64,000 nt of DNA from Spinacia oleracea. Lineage: Eukaryota; Streptophyta; Magnoliopsida; Caryophyllales; Amaranthaceae. The stretch is from assembly GCF_020520425.1 (NCBI RefSeq), contig NC_079491.1:27705449-27769448 (forward strand), written 5' to 3'. Shown here one piece after another: positions 10,431 to 21,802 of the stretch (position 1 is the first letter of the stretch; each line of letters starts with the position of its first letter). Position numbers and translations under genes: made by a program. The notes beneath the pieces were generated by a model that did no database searches, was not told the origin of the DNA, and worked only from the letters and a program-made list of their open reading frames with translations.

Positions 10431-11933
10431 CGGATATTTCATGAAATGCCCTCGAGTTTTTCCATAATTCACCAAACGCCCATCAAGTTTCAATAATTCA
10501 TAAAATACCCCTCACAATTCGTACAAATACCCAACATACCCTTACTAATAACGGACCGTTAGTCTGCCGTTAGCCAAGTTTTCAATTCACCCAAATGCCC
10601 CTATTCTGAAACTTATTTCACCAAATGCCCCTATTGTGAGACTTTTTTCACCAAATGCCCCAAACTTAAATATAGCTATTTTGATGTTTCAGCGACTAGT
10701 TTTTGTGTTTGAAAGGTAGTTGTTGGTCACGGTCGACTATAAAAGCCCCTTTGCTGAATGGTTCTTGTAAGTTAGATGTTATTTTGATTTGCTTTGCTAA
10801 TTTCATAAGATTTTTGTCATGAGTTTTCTTTCAAAATCATCATCCACACCCAATGAGTCCACATATATATTAGAGTACCTACCAAATTTTGTTATTGTGG
10901 TAGGAAATTTGTCATTCGAAGCTCTAATACAACACTCAATCCACAAAGGTTGTACTACAAGTGTGATCCTTGAAACAATCTGAGATGGTGAAAGGGAGTA
11001 GTTGAGCAAAAAAACAAGGGGCAACAACACGAAGGACAATGCGGGGGAAGCTTAGACGAATGAGAAAGTATTGAAAACAAGCGAAACAGTAAGATGCAAG
11101 AAGAATTGAAGCAAATGAAGAAGAAGCTAAAGCAACAACAAAAAGTAGTCAAAGTTGTAATACAAATGGGGATATTGATGTTTGTAATTTTACTGTTTGT
11201 AATCACGAAGTAAACACAAGTAATGAGAAACAAATTCACATTTCATAAATAATTGATGTTGCATAATCTGCACAAAATACCAAAGTGGGAAGCATTTCTG
11301 TTTTTAGCTTCACTTACAAAACATCTTTGCACCAACTACATGTAATGTTATTTTCTACTCAACGAATATGTGCAAGATCAAAACAGATGTGCAAAAAACT
11401 ACCCCAAAAAGCATTAGCAGCTATCCAGAAGAGCTTGTGGAACACCACTTCAACCTCCATTCCTACCACAATAACAAAATTTGTTAGGTACCCTAATATA
11501 TGTGGAATGATTGGGTGTGGAAGATGATTTTGAAAGAAAACTCATGACACAAATCTTATGAAATTAGCAAAGTAAAGTAAAATAACATCTAAAATACAAG
11601 AACCATTCAGCAAAGGGGTTTTTATAGCCAACCATGACCAAGAACCACTTTTGAAACACAAAAACTAGCCGTCTGAACATCTGAATAGCTATATTTAAAT
11701 TTTGAGAATTTGGTGAAATAAGTTTCCTAATAGGGGCATTTGGTGAAATAAGTTTCAGAATAGGGGCATTTGGGTGAATTGGAAACTTGGCTAACGGCGG
11801 ACTAACGGCCCGTTATTAATAAGGGTATGTTGGGTATTTGTACGAATTGTGAGGGGTATTTTATGAATTATTGAAACTTGATGGGCGTTTGGTGAATTAT
11901 GGCAAAACTCGAGGGCATTTCATGAAATTTCCG
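10431..11933. mobile_element. Mutator-like element with ~480-bp TIRs and perfect 9-bp TSD
   Basis: Target duplication TTGATTTTA at 10422-10430 and 11934-11942 is perfect and 9 bp, the Mutator hallmark. The element starts CGGATATTTCATGAAATGCC and ends in the inverse of CGGAAATTTCATGAAATGCC. The arms pair over roughly 10431-10917 and 11458-11933, including AATAACGGACCGTTAGTCTG-type words and CATGAGTTTTCTTTCAAAAT. The single-copy core carries a broken GRF zinc-finger/coiled-coil/membrane ORF whose 5' half lies inside the left arm, so the N-terminal coding is present in both arms. No transposase is visible, so it is non-autonomous. Confidence 0.88.
10819..11213 (+). pseudogene. GRF-type zinc-finger protein remnant (At4g04775-like), within the MULE
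   Basis: An ATG at 10819 opens MSFLSKSSSTPNESTY. After a 2-nt insertion relative to the copy in the right arm, the frame reads KFCYCGRKFVIRSSNT, then TLNPQRLYYKCD. This gives the CxCG, R-S-x-T, NPxRxFYxC signature of GRF zinc fingers. In-frame stops follow at about 10968 and 10983, and another at about 11059. The frame then re-emerges as MQEELKQMKKKLKQQQK (coiled coil) and MGILMFVILLFVI (membrane segment), ending at TAA 11211-11213. The order GRF finger, coiled coil, C-terminal membrane anchor matches the plant family typified by Arabidopsis At4g04775. With a frameshift and at least three stops it cannot make the full protein. Confidence 0.75.
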
Positions 11934-12077
11934 TTGATTTTAGCATTATTCATATAATAAATTCAACTTAATTTTTATTACCAGTCCTATATAATACTCC
12001 GTTTAGAATGTCATTTTTGTTGTGAGACCTACAAATCTTCAAGATTCCATTCATTACCAATAAACTTTAGATAAAAA

Positions 12078-12326
12078 AAATTGTAATTACCATCTTATAA
12101 TATCCAATTTTTCAAACTTACCGACCACCGTATAAAATTTTATTTAAAAATTACCCCCTTAATTTTATCTAAACTTTTAAAATGATCACCACTTAACGGA
12201 AACCGTTAAGTTTTCTGTTAAGTGGTGGTAATTTTAAAAGTTTAGACAATTTTTAGGTGGTAATTTTAAAAAAATTTAAGATGGTAAGTTTAAAAGCTGA
12301 ACTTTATAAGGTGGTAATTATGAAAA
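12078..12326. mobile_element. Fold-back MITE, nearly full-length palindrome
   Basis: The left half (GTAATTACCATCTTATAATA, then TTTCAAACTTACCGACCACC) pairs with the right half (inverse: TAATTACCACCTTATAAAGT, TTTTAAACTTACCATCTT). The centre is CACTTAACGGAAACCGTTAAG followed by its own inverse. It would form one long hairpin and has no coding capacity. Confidence 0.7.
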
Positions 12327-12769
12327 GTTCCCATATCGGATTTATAACGCTTTATTTAATTTTGATACAGATAAATTGGGGAGAGGGTGTTCCTGTAGTA
12401 TTTTAGAAAACTTTATGGTGCGTACGACCTAACATTTGAATTTTTCGTATTTTCATTTTTGAATAGACTTGTTATCTTAGGGTGGAAGCTTTTTATTTAA
12501 ATGGGTGATATCAATATGGTGGAACTTGACAACTATGGTGGGAAGTTCTAGTCGTCTGACCTTCATTTGACTTTTGCGCTTGTCTAAACCCACTTACATT
12601 TTAGAATATTAATCTGGTCTGATCTGATCTAATTTTTCAAAATTAAGTTTAAACAAAAATCTACATTTATTAATATTAAACGACTTACGTATAAAATAAA
12701 TGTTACACAAATTTATAATATTGTTATTATTTATTTGACTTTGCTCATGATTTAACTATTCCATATATT

Positions 12770-13690
12770 AGATAGACCTGGACATGATCTAGATAGATTG
12801 GTTATGATCAGGACATATCAGTTATGATCTGTATATGATCTGTACAGATCGATTCTGATTTGGGGATGATATGTACAAATTTTGTTCTGATCTGGCTATG
12901 ATCTGGTCATATCGGTTCTAATATAGACATGATCATTACATATCTAGACATGATCTATATAGACCAGTTTTGACTGAAAATGATCTAGACATGATCTGTA
13001 AAGATCGGTTTTGATCGAAATAGATCGTTTCAAATTTGGACATGATCTGGACATATAGGTTTTGATTTGGACATGATCTTGACAAATCAGTACATATTTA
13101 GACATGATCTAGATAGATCGATCTGGATATATGGGTTATGATCTACACGTATGGGTTCTGATCTGGACATGATCAGTGTATATCAATTCTAATCTGGACA
13201 TGATCTATACATATCAATTCTGATCAGGACATGATTTGTACATATCAGTTCTAATCTGGACATGATTTGTACATATTATTTTTGATTTGGTCATGATCTT
13301 TACAAACCAGTTCTCATCTGGACATAATCTGTACAAATCAATTATGATATGAACATGATCTTTGCAGATCAATTATGAACTGAACATTTTATGTACAAAG
13401 TCGATATCTAGACCAGTTCTAATCTGAACATCTCGATTCTGATCTGGACTTGATCTGTACAAATCGGTTCTATATGAACATATTGGTTCTGTAAGGAACA
13501 TACATGATTTGTAAGGAACGATTCTGATCTAGACAAGATCTTTGTAGATTTGAACATGATATGTACAGATCAGTTATGATCTGGATATTATCTGATCATA
13601 CCGGTTCTGGTCTGGATATATAATGGTTCTGATTTGTAAAAATCAATTCTAATATGGACATGATCTGATCATATCGTTTCTGATTTGGAG
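12770..13690. repeat. Degenerate GATCTGGACATGATCTGTAC array
   Basis: Roughly 30-bp units built from TCTGATCTGGACATGATCTG plus ACATATCGGT or variants repeat with heavy divergence and occasional indels. GATC tetramers recur every 10-15 bp. The unit is part-palindromic (GATCTGTACAGATC), so many units can pair with neighbours. There is no coding potential. It grades into (TAA)n and (TCTGA)n at 13840-14020. Confidence 0.8.
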
Positions 13691-13838
13691 TTAATGGTTT
13701 TAGTTTCGATTTGATGAATTTGAATGTTTTGTTAATGTTTTTTTATGCCTTAATTAATAGATTTTAATTGCAGCGACAACGACTTTCTTTTTTATTAAAG
13801 AAATAATAGTAATAATAACAATGATACAAATATATACC

Positions 13839-13839
<1 letters not shown>

Positions 13840-13892
<53 letters not shown>

Positions 13893-14020
13893 CTGATCTG
13901 ATCTGATCTGATCTGATCTGAACGTATTTTTTCTGATCTGATATGCTCTGAAATTATTTTTTCTGATCTAATCTGATCTAATCTAATCTAATCTGATCTG
14001 ATCTGATCTAATCTAATTAA
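13840..14020. repeat. (TAA)n then (TCTGA)n microsatellites
   Basis: TAA triplets run 13840-13891, followed directly by TCTGA pentamers to about 13920. Interrupted TCTGA/TCTAA pentamers continue to about 14020. The pentamer is the core word of the larger array to the left, suggesting a common origin by slippage. Confidence 0.9.
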
Positions 14021-14263
14021 ATCTGAAATAAGTAATAAGATCCTGAAACAAGATGAACTAAACAGAGCCTTAGTATCTGATTGCGGCTTGTTGTTTAACA
14101 GCTAAAATTACCCACTACGGATAGTTTTGCAAAAAGGCCCAATATTATACAAAGTACTCCGTATTAAACTAGATATTTGTAAGGCGTAAGGCCCAATATT
14201 GAACAATACAAAGCCGTCGAGGACGTCAACCTCATGTGAGTTGTACCTGAAATCCAAGACTAT

Positions 14264-15402
14264 GGCCTTGTTTGGCAAATGGTTTTTTGCTGGCTTTTTG
14301 GTTGGCTTTTGGTTGTTGGCTTTTTAATCTGGTCAAACAGCCAAAAAATGTGTTTGGTAACTGGCTTTTTAGCTTGCTGAAAAGCTAGCTTTTCCGCCAA
14401 AAATAAAAAGCTAGTAACACTAGCTTTTTGGAGTTGGCTTTTGGCTTTTCACTATCTAAATTACTTTTTTGTCCTTGTTTTTTACTAATTAACTAATAAT
14501 TAATAATTAATAATTAGTGATTAGTGATTAGTGATTAGTGATAAGTGATTAGTGATTAGTGATTAGTGATTAGTGATTAGTGATTAGTGATTAGTAATTA
14601 GTGATTAGTAATTACTAATTAATAATTACTAATTAATAATTACTAATTAATAATTAATAATTAATAATTAATAATTAATAATTAATAATTACTAATTAAT
14701 AATTAATAATTAATAATTAATAATTAATAATTAATAATTAATAATTAATAGTTAATAGTTAATAATTAATAGTTAATAGTTAATAGTTAATAGTTAATAG
14801 TTAATAGTTAATAGTTAATAGTTAATAGTTAATAGTTAATAGTTAATAGTTAATAGTTAATAATTAATAATTAATAATTAATAATTAATAATTAATAATT
14901 AATAATTAATAATTAATAATTACGGAGTATTAATTAATGACTAATAACTAAAAGTGAATAACTAATTAATAATTAATCATTAATTATTAATGATTAATTA
15001 ATAAATTATTAATTATTAATTATTAATTTAATTATTATTAATTATTAATTATTAATCATTGATTATTACTCTGCAATTATTAATTAAAATATTAATTTAT
15101 TAATACTATTGCAAAAATTAATTTATTTTTAATGTATATTTATTTATTTGTAATTACGTTTTACTCCGTACACAATACACAGTATGTATTGAAAAATGAA
15201 TAAAAAACATTAAATGTCCTTAAATGTCATTTTACATAGCTACAGCCAACAGCCAACAGCCAACAACTGATTTTACCAAACACATTTGTAACCAATCCAT
15301 AGTCAAACAGCCAACAAAAGCAGCCAACTTGAACAGCCAGTCAAACCAGCCAAGTAAAACAGCCGACAGCCAACAGCCAACAGCCAATTGCCAAACAGGG
15401 CC
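14264..15402. mobile_element. TIR element with GGCCTTGTTTGGC ends
   Basis: The left tip GGCCTTGTTTGGCAAATGG and the right tip inverse GGCCCTGTTTGGCAATTGG are inverted repeats. Subterminal inverted words GTTGGCTTTTGG/CAGCCAACAG and GTGTTTGGTAA/TTACCAAACAC extend the pairing. The trinucleotide TAT lies outside both tips (14261-14263, 15403-15405). That is close to, but not exactly, the TWA of PIF/Harbinger, and no 8-bp hAT duplication is visible. The interior is almost entirely heptamer repeats. Confidence 0.7.
14490..15070. repeat. Heptamer repeat domains TTAGTGA / TTAATAA / TTAATAG
   Basis: Three homogeneous 7-bp domains follow one another: TTAGTGA (about 14510-14605), TTAATAA with TACTAAT interruptions (about 14605-14750), and TAGTTAA (about 14750-14855). 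TTAATAA then resumes to about 14920, and an inverted-type ATTATTAAT block follows to 15060. Single-base changes convert one heptamer into the next, so this looks like domain-wise homogenisation of one ancestral heptamer. Confidence 0.9.
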
Positions 15403-15950
15403 TATGTAAACATCTTAAACGAAAATTTTAAATTAGCTCAAGTGGGTCCCACTTAGAGGATGATACTGCTTGAGTGGGCCCCACTCCCCCATAGACACTT
15501 TCCTCTAAGGTGAGAATAAACAACTGCACGCGTGGTTCCGCGCGTGAGGTATTTAAATATCATTACAAAAGCAGGGAACAAAACATTAATTAGTAAAAGT
15601 GGGTCCAACATAGATATTGAAGTTATTATTGACCGTCAATGATCAACTTTCTTCTTGATCGGACGGCTAGTATTAAGAGTCAAAGCCCTCTTTTGATGGG
15701 GTTCTTTGACTAAATTTGCTGATAATGATAATGAGTTGAAATCCAAAAATAAAAAACATATGCTTTTTAGAGGGCCTTTTAGAGTTTTCATAATTTAAAT
15801 TATTTAATTAATAAGTTTATATCTCCGACCTTTGACTGGGTTGTCACTTCAATCAAGGTGTTGTTCTTTGAAAAATGAGACACCTATACAATTGACAAGA
15901 TTGGCCCTTCATTTTACTTCCTTGTTTTTTTTGGGAAAAAAAACTTTTAA
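15403..15950. other. Intergenic
   Basis: No gene visible. AAGTGGGTCC-type words repeat at about 15438, 15472 and 15597. Confidence 0.4.
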
Positions 15951-16217
15951 TACTTCTCTGTTTCAAAAAAAATTACAACACTTTGATTAGTATGTTTGAC
16001 AAGATATAACTTTGACCTTAAAAACCACTAATTATACGGAGTACTTTTTTTTTAATCTTAAAATTTAATATTACAAAAATATACAATGAAATCAATCCAC
16101 CAACATTTTGCTTAAAGCAATTGTTTTTAATAAACTAGTAAAAACTTATGATCAAATTTAGTAAATGAATAGTGGCAAAAGTGAAAGTGTTACAATTTTT
16201 TTAAAACGGATAAAGTA
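15951..16217. mobile_element. Stowaway-like MITE, diverged
   Basis: The left end TACTTCTCTGTTTCAAAAAA with ATTACAACACTTT and the right end inverse TACTTTATCCGTTTTAAAAA with TTGTAACACTTT are diverged inverted repeats with TA tips. The AT-rich body has no coding potential. Confidence 0.6.
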
Positions 16218-17000
16218 CAATTCTATAACGTTCGTGTCTTGCTTTTTCCGCTCTTTTAATTGTGTCACTTTAACTTTATCATTATTTATATACTTTTGTT
16301 TTTGATGAAAAATTAGTTTAACTTGAATTTTTACTAATATATAATAATTAATTATTTTTTTGGCGGTGCATATAATATAAATCACAATATGGAGTACATA
16401 ATTTTATAATATTAAATTCTATAATTTCTACAAACAGAAAATTAGAGATATTTAATGGTAAAAAAATGCATTGACAAGTGAGACGATATTAACATTGCTT
16501 ATGCTTGGAAATGAAGTCTTGGTCGTCCCCTGCCATTTTATCTTAAAATACTGTTGTTAAGTTCGGGAATGAAGTCTAGGCCGATTAATTTAGACTTAAG
16601 GTTGTACGATTAGTTAATATTTAAATTCCTCTCCCCGATTTGTAATTTGTAATGCTCTTATGGCTCATTTGCTCCGAAACAAAAAGTTCTGGCGAACTCA
16701 TATTCACCCCGCCCTTAGAGCAGGATTATTGGAGAGGATATATATATCCTCTCTTCTACTCTCTCTCCTTTTCTCCTTTTGACACATTACATTCTCTTTC
16801 TTCCACATTATTTTCCACACATCAAAGAGGATCCTCTCTTTTTCTTCTCTCTTAGTTTACATACCCCAACACATGAATTTCCACTGGCAGGCTGACCGCC
16901 TTGAGAGAACAATACAATGGATGATCCCATGCATGCCACCATGTAACATATAGACATCTTCAACCATACATGGCATGTAATTGTATGACGTTCTACTATA
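16218..17000. other. Intergenic with SINE-like tail and PIF-type MITE fragment
   Basis: About 16630-16692 (GATTTGTAATTTGTAATGCT, then TGGCTCATTTGCTCCGAAAC) resembles the 3' part of the SINE-like sequence at about 56685-56735. About 16717-16860 starts TTAGAGCAGGATTATTGGAG and contains two inverted GAGAGGAT blocks, suggesting a small PIF-type MITE of uncertain right end. No gene is visible. Confidence 0.35.
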
Positions 17001-17262
17001 TACTCTCTCCGTTCCGAAATACTCGCAACGGTTTGACTGGACACGCTTGTCAATACCAACTTTGACCATAAATATATTCAATTATATATTATAAAAACTT
17101 ATAAAATATTAATATTTTGAAAATATATATTAAGATGAGGCCAACAATATATTATATTTTAACACTTATTTTTATATACTATAAATAAAATAGGGTCAAA
17201 GTAAATTATGTAAATAGTACAAAAAATCAAAACGTTGCGAATATTTCGAGACGGAGGGAGTA
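17001..17262. mobile_element. Stowaway-like MITE
   Basis: The left tip TACTCTCTCCGTTCCGAAAT plus ACTCGCAACG pairs with the right tip, inverse TACTCCCTCCGTCTCGAAAT plus ATTCGCAACG. TA is at both tips. About 260 bp, with an AT-rich core and no coding capacity. Confidence 0.85.
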
Positions 17263-17934
17263 CTTCGTAGTTCGTACTACAATTATGTTGAAGTCAACAT
17301 TACATGGAAGGTGTGAGAATGACTTTCGTACATGATATTGCATTGTGTGTTTTGTGCTACGGAGTATTATGTTTCGTTTGTATACGTCTTTACTCGTATG
17401 TAATACTCCCTCCGTCCTTTAATACTCGTTCACTTTCCTTATAAAGTCGGCCTTTAATACTCGCTATCATTTCTATAAATGATATACTTTTATTAATATT
17501 ATATCATTTCTCTCACTTACCGTGGATCCGCATATATTCCTACTTTCTTAAAAGAACATATAAAATTCAACTCACCCCACCCCTTTATTTGACACATTTT
17601 CGACTAACTAAACTAAAAAACACAACATTATCAACTATTCCGTACCACATAATAAATTGAGGGGATTTTTATTCGACGCTCTGTTCCGTTAATAACGCCC
17701 TAATTTATTACGTGAAAGTACGATTCTGCCCTTTAAAATCAAATTCACCCCCTCCCTCATCACCATTCCCCTTCTCTGCTCTTTCCCTCCCTCCCTCCCT
17801 TCCTCCTGCCGGCACCCCTCCATCAACGCCGCCGCCATCTCCCAGCCCAACTCCGGTCGTCCATCTCCGCCGCCATCACAGTAACATAATTTTCTAAATT
17901 AAATAAAAATTTAATTATCATATTATATTCTAAC

Positions 17935-18205
17935 TTTGCGCATAATAACTAACATAATTTCTAAAATATATAAATTCTAAAATAACTACATAATTTCTAG
18001 AAATTTCTAAAATCACTAACATAATTTTCTAAAATAAATAAAAATTAAATTAACAAATTATAATATTAATTTTGCGCATAATAACTAACATAATTTCTAA
18101 AATACATAAATTTTAAAATAAATAAATTCTAAAATAACTACATAATTTCAAGAAATTTCTAAAATCATAATTTTCTTAAATAAATAAAAATTAAATTAAC
18201 TAATT
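17935..18205. repeat. 136-bp direct duplication
   Basis: TTTGCGCATAATAACTAACA with ATAATTTCTAAAATA begins at about 17935 and again at about 18071, followed by matching AACTACATAATTTC and AGAAATTTCTAAAATCA words. AT-rich and non-coding. Confidence 0.8.
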
Positions 18206-18284
18206 ATAATATTAATTCGAATTAACTTTACATTAAAAATTAAAATTTTATTTAAACAAATTTGAATTTCAGATTTACTTCTGG

Positions 18285-18475
18285 CGCACAAACTTTGCAT
18301 GAACGATATGGATATGGCGCACGGAATTTGCATTGGTTCCATGTACCTGGCGCAAATTTTGCGCCAGTTCCATGTCATCCATGCACAGATTTTGCGCCAC
18401 TTCCATGTGCACGGTGCAAAATCTGTGCGCCACTACCATGTGTACGGTGCAAATCTTGTGCGCCAGAAATGAATA
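18285..18475. repeat. GGCGCA-containing tandem units
   Basis: Units of about 33 bp of the form GCGCCACTTCCATGTGCACG then GTGCAAAATCTGT repeat at least three times clearly (about 18390-18470), with more diverged copies to the left. In the plus frame they read PCARCKICAPL / PCVRCKSCAP. The cysteine spacing results from repeated DNA, and I do not claim a protein domain. Confidence 0.7.
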
Positions 18476-18950
18476 AAATAAATAAAAAAAACACCATTTT
18501 TACCTCCTCCACTGAAGCTTACGAGCCGATTTTCCGGGACAACTTCCACGACTATAACCACCGCCGTAAGTCCCACATGAATTATGAAGAAACTAACGTT
18601 GCCAACAACTTAATCCGACGGAATTACAAGTTAAGATACCATAATGAGTTAAAGAGGGGGGGAAAAATTCTCGCCGGAATTTCAGTTTTTTGCGAAAATT
18701 CGGGAGCTAGCTTGGTGGGGGGGGGGGGGGGGGGTTGAGAGAGAGGTGAGGGAAAGGTGAGGTGAGAAGGGTAAAAAATGAAAGGGAGGGGTAAGTTTTT
18801 ATAAGGGTAGTTATGTACTTTTGCTATGAATAGTAGGGCGATTTTAGCGTGGGCGAGCGTCGAATAACGATACACTAAATTAATAAGTCAATTAAATTGC
18901 ATAAAACTATATGCTGGTCAAATTGGGGCGAATATTAAGAGACAGAAGTA

Positions 18951-20429
18951 TATATTTAATTTAAGACGATATACGAAGCCTTAGAGCTTAGATTTATCAT
19001 TGTTTTCTTCTTAGTCATTATAATTTCCTCTCATCTTTGAACTCCGTCATGATTGTAATATTGAAATTGTGAAAATTAGAATTTGATTCCTTCTTAGTTG
19101 ATATTTCTTCAATTCGTATTAGGCTATGTTGATAACTATTTATTCCAAAATGAAAGGGGGATGATTGGATGAACCATCAACATCAAAATATGGAGTACCT
19201 AGTTAGTGCTTCCAACCTTGAGAAGTTTTGCATAATCTGTTTGGTGACCGCATAAAACAGAAAAAATAAGTTTTTGAAATTAAAAAAAAGCTTTTTAAAA
19301 CAATAATTTAGATTTAAGATAATATAATACGAAGTATTCAAATGGCCTGAATACTGCGTACACCGTAGACAACAAAAACAAATTTTGTTTTTGCTGACGA
19401 AATCAACTTTAAAGTAAAAAAGAAAAATAAAATCCAGTCCAACATTCAGATGTTAATAATGTTTTTAGACCATTCAAAATGCATTGTACGGGGTACTACG
19501 TACAAATTTATCTTACTCCGTTTTCAACTTTTTTTTTTTAATAATTTGCTGCGTTATTGTATTAATTGGGCAATTGCAAATCATACAAAGTGCAATTATC
19601 TTATTCTACTTGTATTCTAATGTGTAATAATCTACTTTTATCTTTTAACATAGATATCAATTATAAATTAGACCATATAACACTTACAATATATTGTGAA
19701 CATAATTTTAGCACTTAAATAATTAACTTAAGATCTCGCTCAAACAAAGCTCCAAATCATAGTCTAAATATTTGACAAGAATGTCAATTGAGAGATGATC
19801 GTAAAAGGGTTTGAATAAAAAAAAACTATTTACCAAATATTTTTATACAAACAAGTAAACGACTAATACATAATGAACTTATTTTTGATTTGTTATCCTC
19901 AATCTTCTACCGTTCATGGTTGGTAATTGGTTTGTTATTCTTAACCTTCCACACCTCCACAAAAGCGAGGAGACAAAGATCAAAATGACAAAATCCAATG
20001 AGAAAATCCAATGACATAAAGGTAAAATTGTAATTTTAGATTAGCTTGGAGGGAAAAAACGGCGAAACCTATTGGCATCATTTTATTTCAATTTTTGGAT
20101 ACTCCTTTTACTTCTTAAATTTAATCAGGCAAATCAACCATAAGAAAACACACCAAAAATCCCTATAAATTCACCGTTAGCCTCCGTTTCTGTCGGATCT
20201 TCAGAATGATATTTGAACATTAAATTGTCTTATACTTCGTATATTACAAGTTAGCTCGTTAGAATTTAGAAGATGGTTAGCGTGACATGTGATAACTCCG
20301 TAATACGGCAATTTACATAATATAAGATGAATTTTAATTACGGAGTAGAATTTACCAAATTAATTTAAAAAATAAAATATTTTTATTTAAAAAGGGGTAT
20401 TTAAAAAATTCAAGTTCTTACGGTAGGTT
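18951..20429. other. AT-rich intergenic
   Basis: I see no coding frame, RNA gene or clear element. Its right end is presumably the upstream region of the kinase-like gene. Confidence 0.5.
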
Positions 20430-20685
20430 TGACCACTGCTAAATTGGGTCCGCCTTTTATCTCTCTATCATTCCTCCACTCCGAAACTTGTTCAATTCTT
20501 AGTACTACAACTATTATTTTCCCTTTTTTTAATTTTTTCTGGCATTTGGAAAATCTTTATGACCTTTCCCCATTTCTTCTTCAGCTTTCATTTGACTTGC
20601 TGGGTTTTTCCTTTTTCCATCGCATTTTCTAATTTGCTACCAATAAAGATCATCACTTTGATTTTATGAAGTTAGCTGATTTCAG
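20430..20685 (+). promoter_or_regulatory. Probable 5' UTR exon of the RLCK-like gene
   Basis: A CT-rich leader-like stretch ends in a donor TTTCAG|GTAATTTTT at 20685/20686. A matching acceptor ATTTTTCAG precedes 21760, 43 bp upstream of the ATG at 21803. This implies a leader intron of about 1,074 bp (20686-21759). The transcription start itself is not determinable here. Confidence 0.55.
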
Positions 20686-21802
20686 GTAATTTTTACCATT
20701 TTTTTCCCTTTTTCCCCACAGTAATTTGGGCTTAATTTGTTATTTAAGTTGGGTTTTTAATTTACATTCAAATCAAAGAAATTGAGCTGTTAGTTTGATC
20801 CATTTCGTTGGGTTTTTATGCTGGTTTTTTTTTTTTTACAGTTGTGTTTTTATCCTTTTTCTTGTAAGTTACTCCGTATTTAGGTTGTTAGTACAGTAGA
20901 TTAGTTCAATTTTGGGTTCTTTTGTCAATTAATTTTGTAGCCAGGATGATTCTGTGGGTATTATGGATCTGGGTAATTTTTTTTTGGGGGGGGGGGGGGG
21001 TGTACAGAGAGTCTCAAAGGTAGTGATCCAAACGGGATTCGATTTCGGGTATTGGGTGTTACTTGTTAAGTTGTTAATAATGATGATAGGTGATTCAGAT
21101 TCCTTTTAACTTTTTGCTGGCGGATATTCAGGGGGAGTTTTAGTTGAATGGATAATCAACTTTGACAATTCTTATTTGGAATTAGCATACTTTTTAGTGG
21201 AGTACTCCGTATGTGTTTGCTTGTGCTTTTAGCCAGTTTCAATAATCAATACTCAGTAAAAATAACAAGGATTAATTTTTATCAGTTGATATTCTGAAGC
21301 AATGAAATCATCTGTTGTTGAGTTCTTTACTATTGGATTCTGTTGTAGTTAGGTACTCAAAATTTGAACATACATGCAATTTTAACTCGTGCTAATGTGG
21401 TTGATCGAAATCTTCGATTTTTATGTTAGTTTGGCAGCATAAGAATGTTTAATTGGTTATAAAGTGTTGTATAAGAAAGGTCATGTAATTGCTTGAATAA
21501 AAGACTATCGAGATTCGAGAGGCAATTCCCTGCATTTTAGGTTCCATGGATATAGCTTAGGAGCTTTCATTATTAGATAAACATGATAGTCAGTTCGACA
21601 TTCTATTGAGATTAAGGGTTTGACATTGTTTTGTTCTTGTTCGTACCTGAATGAATACATGTAACATGTTTTCTTGTATGTTGTTTATCGGTGTGGTGAG
21701 ATTTCGGTGATTAACATAGCATCATGATATCATTTTCTGACTTTCTGCATATTTTTCAGAGGAATTTAGATTGAATTACATGGTTGAAGAGTTGTGAATA
21801 AG

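Larger units (their letters stand above)
17661..18874. mobile_element. Nested ~1.2 kb TIR element
   Basis: The left terminus GGGGATTTTTATTCGACGCT and the following TAATAACGCCCTAA pair with the right terminus read in reverse (GTGTATCGTTATTCGACGCT, then AAAATCGCCCTA). The similarity continues into AAAGTAC, TGCCCTT and CCCCCTCCCT, giving diverged inverted repeats of about 100 bp. The flanks ATAAATTGA and CTAAATTAA match at 7 of 9 positions, possibly a decayed 9-bp duplication. The interior has a Pro/Ser-rich frame (17712-17897), two internal tandem sets and an 18-20 bp G run. No transposase is visible. Confidence 0.6.
17404..18950. mobile_element. Stowaway-like MITE split by a nested element
   Basis: Left end TACTCCCTCCGTCCTTTAAT plus ACTCG, right end inverse TACTTCTGTCTCTTAATATT plus CGCCCCAA. 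The two ends lie 1.55 kb apart because a separate element (17661-18874) sits between them. Without it, the outer element would be a normal 330-bp MITE. Confidence 0.6.

Noticed and set aside
12770-15070. CRISPR-like or centromeric satellite reading of the repeat arrays
   Set aside because: The units are degenerate, lack unique spacers and are only about 1 kb; the setting is a plant nuclear genome.
18262-18738. Cys-rich 158-residue frame that could suggest a metal-binding protein
   Set aside because: The cysteines follow the period of a ~33-bp DNA tandem repeat and the C-terminus runs into poly-Gly from a G homopolymer.
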